The notes beneath the pieces were generated by a model. It saw nothing but the letters and a program-made list of their open reading frames with translations, did no database searches and was not told the DNA's origin. A DNA stretch of 5,406 nucleotides from Lentisphaerota bacterium (lineage in GTDB: Bacteria; Verrucomicrobiota; Kiritimatiellia; RFP12; UBA3636): NCBI GenBank assembly GCA_012511845.1, contig JAAZFF010000383.1, positions 1-5,406 on the forward strand, written 5' to 3'. Below, one piece after another: positions 1-5,406 of this stretch (position 1 is the stretch's first letter; the number at the start of each line of letters is the position of its first letter). A program made the position numbers and the translations under genes.

Positions 1-5
1 AAATC

Positions 6-35
6 GTGTACGTGTACGAGTACGTGAACGAGTAC
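6..35. repeat. Degenerate hexamer tandem repeat, five units
   Basis: Five consecutive 6-bp units fit the pattern G(T/A)G(T/A)AC: GTGTAC, GTGTAC, GAGTAC, GTGAAC, GAGTAC, with a decayed sixth unit (GATTAT) following. The array may extend beyond the left edge, because only five bases precede it. Units differ only at positions 2 and 4, as expected of an old or slipping microsatellite. It lies outside any gene. I recall similar GTAC-rich intergenic hexamer arrays in Lentisphaerota and Kiritimatiellota genomes, but that link is from memory. No function is evident. Confidence 0.8.
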
Positions 36-97
36 GATTATGCCATCATGCAACCAAACCCGAGCAGGCGCTCAGGGCTCCCGGGCTCATCATCAGC

Positions 98-120
98 GGC
101 GGTTTGCGGAGAAACCAGCC
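98..120. repeat. Imperfect inverted repeat (hairpin), possible dispersed intergenic element
   Basis: GGC-GGTTT at 98-105 pairs with AAACC-A-GCC at 112-120, giving an 8-bp stem with one bulged A at 117 and a GCGGAG loop. No T-tract follows, so it is not a convincing intrinsic terminator. It sits in the GC-rich part of the gene-free region, beside the smaller GAGC/GCTC inverted repeat at 62-73 and a directly repeated GGGCTC at 75-80 and 83-88. The form suggests a REP-like dispersed element, but copy number cannot be seen from one window. Confidence 0.4.
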
Positions 121-142
121 CTACCTTCTCGGCAAGAGACAC

Positions 143-156
143 AGACAGGAATGTCT
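143..156. repeat. Small perfect hairpin with GGAA tetraloop
   Basis: AGACA (143-147) and TGTCT (152-156) are perfect reverse complements around a GGAA loop. The stem is only 5 bp, so chance is possible. It belongs to a run of small hairpins between 60 and 225. No T-tract follows it, and it lies about 80 bp upstream of the predicted -35 box, too far to be an ordinary operator. Confidence 0.35.
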
Positions 157-187
157 ATGTTGCAGTCTGCGGCGCATGAGAAAACTA

Positions 188-208
188 CCCACTGCCCACT
201 GTCCACTG
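188..208. repeat. Heptamer tandem repeat, three units
   Basis: Three back-to-back 7-bp units, CCCACTG, CCCACTG and TCCACTG, differ only at their first base. They are followed by an ACGG-CTTG-CCGT inverted repeat at 211-222. Such CCACTG arrays are characteristic of non-coding DNA. Here a frame running from 40 to 255 passes through them, one reason not to believe that frame is a gene. Confidence 0.75.
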
Positions 209-237
209 GCACGGCTTGCCGTATTTACTGTTTATGC

Positions 238-266
238 TTGAGTAGTAAATTTTAAGGCAGTATAAT
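238..266 (+). promoter_or_regulatory. Sigma-70-type promoter for the DUF4011 helicase-nuclease gene
   Basis: The -10 box TATAAT (261-266) matches the consensus perfectly. A -35 box TTGAGT (238-243) matches TTGACA at four of six positions, and the spacer is the optimal 17 bp and AT-rich. Transcription would begin near 273-274, giving a leader of about 60 bases before the start codon at 333. No strong operator is visible. The leader has a weak hairpin (AGAT at 281-284 with ATCT at 297-300, plus GG/CC inside with two bulged Ts) and a short ACCA-GG-TGGT inverted repeat at 309-318 close to the ribosome binding site. The promoter indicates that the gene is first in its transcript. Confidence 0.75.
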
Positions 267-322
267 CTATGTTGGTTATTAGATTTGGATCAAGCCATCT
301 GTATCAATACCAGGTGGTCTTT

Positions 323-327
323 GGAGG
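323..327 (+). promoter_or_regulatory. Shine-Dalgarno site that fixes the start at 333
   Basis: GGAGG lies 5 bases upstream of the ATG at 333-335. Reading upstream in frame, the next stop is TAA at 246-248. The only other possible starts, TTG at 285 and TTG at 321, have no comparable site, so ATG 333 is chosen. Confidence 0.85.
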
Positions 328-332
328 TTTTA

Positions 333-3300
333 ATGTCTGCCGAGCTGAACATAATAGTAGATTCGATTTCATCAGCAGGAATCGCACTGCAGCAAAATGG
401 TGTACCTGTTTTACGATCTGTAATTTTCGAAAATACAAGTGATGAGGTGTTGCATGACCTGAGAGTTGATATCAGGTCAGAACCGGCATTTTTTAAACCT
501 CTGCAGTTTTTTATTTCCGAAATTGCTTCGGGAACGGCAAGTGAAAGTACTGATTTTAATTTGTTGCCTGATTTTGATTTTCTGGCGTCTGTGGATAAAA
601 GTATTATTGGTAAACTATATATAGAAATCACAAAACCGGAGCAGGCTGAGCCATTTGCCGGCTGTGTCAAGGATGTGAAAATCTTTGCAGGCAATGAATG
701 GTTCGGGTACGACATCATGCCGGAACTTCTGGCAGCGTTCATAGATACAAACAGCAGTTTTGTATCAGATATTTTAAAACGCACCAGTGAGTTGATGAAG
801 AATGAAGGAGACTCCGGTGAACTTGACGGGTATCGGTCCGGCAACAAGGGACGTGTAATCTTGATGTTGAAGTGCATCTATAAGTCATTATCGGAAAGAA
901 ACTTAAGCTATCACGAACTGCCGGATAATTTTGCTGACAGAGGAATTGTTGTTCAATCAGCGGATGATATTGCTGAAACGCTGTCTGCTGCAAGTTTGGA
1001 CATTTCGCTTTTATTTGCCGGATTGCTTGAAGGTTGCGGTCTTAACCCGCTTATAATGCTGAACAGCAAAAAGGTGTACATAGCCTGCCATGTGACGCAA
1101 TATAATTTCCCGGATGCAATTTTGGACGACCTTCAGGCCATACGCAAGCGTGTGGAAATTTCCGAAATAGCAGTGCTGGATCCTGTAACGGTTACCGACA
1201 GCCGAAGTGGATTCGATTTATCGATGATTTCGGGAGCAAAGTATTTGTCTGATGAAACAAATTTCCACTATGCGCTTGATCTGAAGCAGGCACGGGCATT
1301 AGGTGTGCGTCCGGTAAATGAAGACCATAAAACGGCTGATACCGTCATAGAGAATTCGATTGATGACTCTTTTTCATTTGACAGGCAGTCCATGGATATA
1401 GGTGAAGCGATCGATGGCGCGGATCAGGCTGATGATACTCCGGTACGTGTTCAGCGCTGGCGTTCAAAACTGCTGGATTTGTCACGCCGTAATCGTTTGC
1501 TCAATTTTAAAGATACGAAACAGTCGATACATCTGGCTTATTATGATCTGGATCGTATAGAGGATGCAGTCAGCGAGGGAGTTGAATTTAGAATCTATCC
1601 TAAACCTGAGGTTTTTAACACTGCTGAGAATGATCCGCGCAATCTGACTCAAATTGAACGGACAAGCGGCACGGGTCCAGTTTTGAATTTTATAAGGGAA
1701 GAGTTCAAGTCGAAGCGCCTTCACTCATTTCTGGACGAAAATGAATTGTTGAAACGCCTTAAAGAGCTATATCGGGCAGGCAGGAGTGACATGGAAGAAG
1801 GTGGTGTCAACACCTTGTTTTTGACTGTGGGGTTTTTGAGCTGGACTGATGGAACGGGTGCTTCGATGCAAAGATACAGGGCACCCCTGATACTGGTGCC
1901 CGTACGCATAGACAGGCAGACTGTACGCTCGGGATATACGCTTTCTTTGGCAGATGGTGATTCCGTAGCAAATATAACACTTCTTGAAATGCTCAGACGT
2001 GATTTCGGTCGTGAAATTGCAGGGCTTAATCCTCCGCCGGGTGATGATAGCGGACTTGATGTAAGGGAAATTCTGAAGATTTTTAAAAATGCCATATTAG
2101 ATATAAAAGGCTGGGAAATTCAAGAAGAGCTTTGGCTGGGTCGTCTCTTTTTCAACAAGTTTATCATGTGGGATGATATGAATCGCCGCCTCGATGATTT
2201 ACGCAAGAGTCCAGTTGTCGGTCATCTGATAAAGGGCGATGGCACTATTTTCGAAGATGGTATTGAACCTGTTTTGCCTCATGAAGTAGACACTTGTATT
2301 GAGCCCGAGCATCTGTTTTGTCCGATGAGTGCTGATTCCTCTCAGCTTGCTGCGGTTATTTCTGCAGCGCGCGGCAAAAATTTTGTTTTGCATGGACCAC
2401 CCGGCACAGGAAAATCTCAAACGATTACTAATCTGATAGCATACTGTTTGGGGGAGGGGAAAACTGTTCTTTTTGTGGCTGAAAAACGTGCGGCGCTTGA
2501 GGTAGTCCAGCGGCGTCTGCAAAGAATTGGCTTGGCACCGTTTTGCCTTGAATTGCACTCAAACAAAGCCGGAAAGGCAGATGTTCTGCGGCAATTTAAA
2601 GAAGTCCTGGAGCTTGGTGATAAAATTGAACCATCTGCCTGGGTTCAGGCAACAAATGATCTTAAGGCATCGCGTAAAGTTTTAAGTGGATATGTACAGG
2701 CTTTGCACAAAACATATCCTTGCGGCTTGACTCCCTACAGCGCTTTTTCTTATTTATTGTCGCAAGCGGGCAACGACGACTTGATTAGCAGTGTCGGACC
2801 ATTTGAGAAGGTTAAACTATTTAGCGGTGAACTCGGAGCCATGCTTGATGCCGGGAACGAACTGGTGGCGCAGGCTCGTGAAATAGCACCTTATTTATTT
2901 GATAAATTTGAGTTTGCGCGACCAGTGGACTGGACGCCGGCGTGGGAGCAGTCGGCAACAAGTGCGGCAGTTTCTCTGGGTTCTGAGACTGTGGCAATGG
3001 GTAAAATGCTTGAAGGTTTTTGTGTTCTCATAGATTGTCCATCACCTTCAAGTGTAACATGGGATGGTCTGAAAGAGTTTTCTCAACTCGCCATGCTTCT
3101 TCAGTCATTGCCCCGAATGCCTGAAAACTTCTTTATGCCGGATTGGGAAGTCTTCTATGAAGAAATCAATCCAATTATAAAAGCCGGTCTTGAATGTGAT
3201 GCTATTTCCGGGAAACTGGGCAGTTTCGATATGGAAGCTGTTGCGGTATTTGATGTTTCAGGATTACGTGATGCTTTAAAATCTGCATCAGAACGTTTTA

Positions 3301-5406
3301 TTTTATTCAAAAAGCTGGAACTTTCAAAGGCACGAAAGAAAGTCTGTTCATGTTTGAAGCCGGACAGTACCCGCAAAATATCTTATGCTGAATTGCCGGG
3401 TTTAATGGATGACTTTGAGCATTATACGCTTAATAGAAAAATTGTTGACTCTATACCGGAACAGCTGTCGTCTCGTATTGGGCACATGTTCCGCAAACTC
3501 GATACCGACTGGCAGTCTGTAGATATGCTGGCATCTCTTTGCCAGTCATTGAACGATTCTGTTCGCAGGGCTGTTGGCAGGGATCACGATTTGTTCAAGC
3601 GTATCACAAACGCTATTGGCGAACATGGCTCTGCTACCGTCAGAGAGTTTACTCCAGAGGACATGCGTGCCTTTAACACGGTGTACGGCAACTTTATGGC
3701 ATCGCTGGGAGTATTCAAAACAATGTTGCATGTAGATGAGGTTGTTGCAGCGTCACGCGGAGCCATATCGGCAGCTGCACAAATGGCAGATTCTGTCCTA
3801 AGTGAAAGACAGCATTTAAGAAGATGGTGCATATGGAATCAGGCACGCGAAAAATGCATGGAAGCCGGACTCTATCCTGTTGTTGTGTCTATCGATTCCG
3901 GTGAGCTTTCCCTTGAAAATGTTCTTTTGGCTATTAAGAAGCGTTATTACGAATTTTTCATAAATGCAGTTATAGAAACTGATGAAGTATTGCGCAACTT
4001 TATCGGCGGGTCTCATGACGGCACTGTTGAGAAATTCACGCACATCGATGCTGAAATGGAGCGATTGGCTCAGGAGATGGTCATAGCCAAACTCACGAGT
4101 CGCCTTCCTTCCGGGCGTTTGGGGGATTGTCCTGCAGCGAGCGAGCTGGGATTGCTGAAGCGCGAATGCGAGAAAAAAACTCGTCATAAACCTGTGCGAT
4201 CTCTACTGGAATCAATACCGACTATATTGACTTCATTGAAACCCTGTATGTTGATGACTCCCATATCGGTGGCGCAATACCTTCCTCCCGGCAGCAATAA
4301 CTTTGACATAATTGTTTTTGATGAAGCGTCTCAAATAACAGTATGGGATGCTATAGGAGCAATGGCTCGAGGCAGACAGGTAATAATTGTAGGGGATCCC
4401 AAACAACTGCCGCCGACGACATTCTTCCAGCGTTTGACGGAAAGCGATGATGCAGATGAATCCGATATTGAGGAATTGGAAAGCATTCTTGATGAGTGCA
4501 AGGCAGGAGGGGTTGCCGACCTGTATTTGCAGTGGCATTACCGGAGCCGCCACGAGTCGCTGATTGCATTTAGCAATCACAATTATTATGAAAATAGCCT
4601 GATGACGTTTCCGTCGTCTGTTCAGGAAAGTAAAAGTCTTGGTGTAAGTTTAAATTTTGTAGAAGACGGCATTTACGACAAATCGCGAACACGGACAAAT
4701 GAACGTGAAGCAAGGGCTCTTGTTGATGCGGTAGTTGAAAGATTAAGAGATCCCGATTTGGCTGATAAGTCAACAGGTGTAGTAACATTCAGCAAGGCGC
4801 AACAAAATCTCATTGAAGATTTGATGGATGAGAAACGTTCTGAATTTCCCGAGATAGAGAAATTCTTTTCAGACAGCAATCATGAACCCTTTTTTGTAAA
4901 AAATCTGGAAAATGTTCAAGGTGATGAACGCGATGCTATTTATTTTTCAATTTGTTATGGGTATGATTCAAAAGGCAAATTTGCAATGAATTTCGGACCT
5001 TTGAACAGACCGGGAGGGGAGCGCCGATTGAATGTAGCTGTTACGCGAGCCAAAGAAAAGGTTGTTGTGTTTTCTTCTGTTACTTCTCTCCAGATTGATA
5101 CGAGCCGCACCCAGGCACTGGGGGCTGTTCATTTGAGAAAATTTCTGGAATATGCAGAACGTGGAAACACACAGGTTGTGTTTTCTAAAACAAAAGCAGC
5201 AGGTTTCGAAGAAGACGGTCTGGAAAACGAGGTTGCTTCCTTTTTACGTATACACGGCTTCAATATTGACCGGAATGTAGGATTTTCAGGCTATAAAATA
5301 GATATGGCTGTTCGTGTATCAGGTGATACAGAACGCTATGTAATTGGTATAGAATGTGATGGGGAGCAATACAGGGGTTGTGCAAGTGCACGGGATAGGG
5401 ATAAGC
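333..5406 (+). CDS. DUF4011 / SF1 helicase / Vsr-like nuclease, Hhe-like putative defence protein (3' end cut by window)
   Basis: Predicted cytoplasmic ATP-driven helicase-nuclease; no signal peptide or membrane segment is seen. Domains by residue: 1-~125, beta-rich N-terminal domain; ~129-310, transglutaminase-like fold with LDGYRSG at 164-170 but Ser221 and Lys247 at the expected catalytic Cys and His; ~328-370, acidic linker; ~371-620, DUF4011 (KLLDLSRRNRLLNF at 379-392). The SF1 helicase core follows: Q671; Walker A HGPPGTGKS with Lys694; motif Ia near 716-719; motif II DEASQ 1330-1334; motif III GDPKQLPP 1354-1361; WHYRSR 1401-1406; NVQGDER 1527-1533; and VTRAK 1570-1574 with the arginine finger candidate Arg1572. 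DEASQ points to the Upf1-like SF1B group (5'-3' polarity would be inference). The C-terminus begins a PD-(D/E)XK fold: Glu1631/Glu1633, Asp1657, Glu1674-Cys-Asp1676, then RDRDK at the window edge. The frame is unbroken for 1691 codons. About 590 residues of mostly helical sequence separate motifs Ia and II. The family and domain calls are firm; the link to phage defence rests on resemblance to Hhe. Confidence 0.93.
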   Translation, partial: MSAELNIIVDSISSAGIALQQNGVPVLRSVIFENTSDEVLHDLRVDIRSEPAFFKPLQFFISEIASGTASESTDFNLLPDFDFLASVDKSIIGKLYIEITKPEQAEPFAGCVKDVKIFAGNEWFGYDIMPELLAAFIDTNSSFVSDILKRTSELMKNEGDSGELDGYRSGNKGRVILMLKCIYKSLSERNLSYHELPDNFADRGIVVQSADDIAETLSAASLDISLLFAGLLEGCGLNPLIMLNSKKVYIACHVTQYNFPDAILDDLQAIRKRVEISEIAVLDPVTVTDSRSGFDLSMISGAKYLSDETNFHYALDLKQARALGVRPVNEDHKTADTVIENSIDDSFSFDRQSMDIGEAIDGADQADDTPVRVQRWRSKLLDLSRRNRLLNFKDTKQSIHLAYYDLDRIEDAVSEGVEFRIYPKPEVFNTAENDPRNLTQIERTSGTGPVLNFIREEFKSKRLHSFLDENELLKRLKELYRAGRSDMEEGGVNTLFLTVGFLSWTDGTGASMQRYRAPLILVPVRIDRQTVRSGYTLSLADGDSVANITLLEMLRRDFGREIAGLNPPPGDDSGLDVREILKIFKNAILDIKGWEIQEELWLGRLFFNKFIMWDDMNRRLDDLRKSPVVGHLIKGDGTIFEDGIEPVLPHEVDTCIEPEHLFCPMSADSSQLAAVISAARGKNFVLHGPPGTGKSQTITNLIAYCLGEGKTVLFVAEKRAALEVVQRRLQRIGLAPFCLELHSNKAGKADVLRQFKEVLELGDKIEPSAWVQATNDLKASRKVLSGYVQALHKTYPCGLTPYSAFSYLLSQAGNDDLISSVGPFEKVKLFSGELGAMLDAGNELVAQAREIAPYLFDKFEFARPVDWTPAWEQSATSAAVSLGSETVAMGKMLEGFCVLIDCPSPSSVTWDGLKEFSQLAMLLQSLPRMPENFFMPDWEVFYEEINPIIKAGLECDAISGKLGSFDMEAVAVFDVSGLRDALKSASERFILFKKLELSKARKKVCSCLKPDSTRKISYAELPGLMDDFEHYTLNRKIVDSIPEQLSSRIGHMFRKLDTDWQSVDMLASLCQSLNDSVRRAVGRDHDLFKRITNAIGEHGSATVREFTPEDMRAFNTVYGNFMASLGVFKTMLHVDEVVAASRGAISAAAQMADSVLSERQHLRRWCIWNQAREKCMEAGLYPVVVSIDSGELSLENVLLAIKKRYYEFFINAVIETDEVLRNFIGGSHDGTVEKFTHIDAEMERLAQEMVIAKLTSRLPSGRLGDCPAASELGLLKRECEKKTRHKPVRSLLESIPTILTSLKPCMLMTPISVAQYLPPGSNNFDIIVFDEASQITVWDAIGAMARGRQVIIVGDPKQLPPTTFFQRLTESDDADESDIEELESILDECKAGGVADLYLQWHYRSRHESLIAFSNHNYYENSLMTFPSSVQESKSLGVSLNFVEDGIYDKSRTRTNEREARALVDAVVERLRDPDLADKSTGVVTFSKAQQNLIEDLMDEKRSEFPEIEKFFSDSNHEPFFVKNLENVQGDERDAIYFSICYGYDSKGKFAMNFGPLNRPGGERRLNVAVTRAKEKVVVFSSVTSLQIDTSRTQALGAVHLRKFLEYAERGNTQVVFSKTKAAGFEEDGLENEVASFLRIHGFNIDRNVGFSGYKIDMAVRVSGDTERYVIGIECDGEQYRGCASARDRDK

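Larger units (their letters stand above)
60..237. other. Gene-free intergenic patchwork of short repeats
   Basis: No convincing gene is seen between the left edge and the long gene at 333. The one sizeable plus-strand frame (40-255) has no ribosome binding site, runs through the heptamer array, and encodes a low-complexity, Arg/Thr/Ser/His-rich peptide with no recognisable family. The stretch contains several small inverted repeats and a tandem repeat, listed separately. No tRNA, CRISPR array or transposase remnant is recognisable. Confidence 0.6.

Noticed and set aside
1..35. Hexamer array as part of a CRISPR array or origin iterons
   Set aside because: The units are only 6 bp and directly abut with no spacers. 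There is no AT-rich unwinding region or DnaA-type box beside them.
98..156. Hairpins as an intrinsic terminator for an upstream gene
   Set aside because: Neither hairpin is followed by a run of Ts, and no upstream coding end is visible.
40..255. Plus-strand frame of 71 codons before the main gene
   Set aside because: There is no ribosome binding site, the composition is low-complexity, it reads through the heptamer tandem array, and it resembles no known family. It ends just before the promoter -10 box, so it is probably chance in repeat DNA.
987..1079. Active cysteine protease or transglutaminase
   Set aside because: The conserved Cys and His positions carry Ser221 and Lys247, so an active enzyme of this type is unlikely even though the fold appears to be kept.
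290..4879. A dozen minus-strand frames of 61-195 codons across the long gene
   Set aside because: All but the few bases at the 290 end lie opposite the intact long gene, whose conserved helicase and nuclease motifs prove the plus-strand frame. They overlap one another and show no recognisable domain.

Overview
The window holds one very large plus-strand gene, preceded by about 330 bp of non-coding DNA. The gene starts at 333 and stays open to the last base (1691 complete codons, no stop reached). It encodes a multidomain nucleic-acid enzyme. In order it has an N-terminal beta-rich domain, a transglutaminase-like domain that has lost its catalytic residues, an acidic linker, DUF4011, a superfamily 1 helicase with all core motifs, and the start of a Vsr-like / MTES_1575-type PD-(D/E)XK nuclease. 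The DUF4011-helicase-Vsr order is that of the antiphage protein Hhe as I recall it from published defence-system surveys, so a role in defence against foreign DNA is the best working guess. The sequence alone does not prove it.

Layout: bases 1-35 hold a degenerate hexamer tandem repeat. Bases 60-225 are a patchwork of short hairpins and a heptamer tandem repeat, with no credible gene. Bases 238-266 form a near-consensus sigma-70 promoter with 17-bp spacing. An approximately 60-base leader with a GGAGG ribosome binding site follows, then the long gene. All other open frames, including every minus-strand one, are shadows of this gene or repeat-derived noise.

Organism: bacterial, shown by the consensus promoter and Shine-Dalgarno site. 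Codon use is moderate in GC. The intergenic patchwork of GTAC-type hexamers, CCCACTG heptamers and small hairpins reminds me of PVC-group genomes (Lentisphaerota/Kiritimatiellota). That is an impression from pattern memory and is weak evidence.

The main points of interest are the apparently dead transglutaminase-like domain (Cys to Ser, His to Lys) on an otherwise intact helicase-nuclease, the Tyr-His to Tyr-Arg change next to the nuclease active site, and the repeat-rich, self-contained promoter region. Whether the gene acts alone or with partners cannot be judged because its 3' end lies outside the window.
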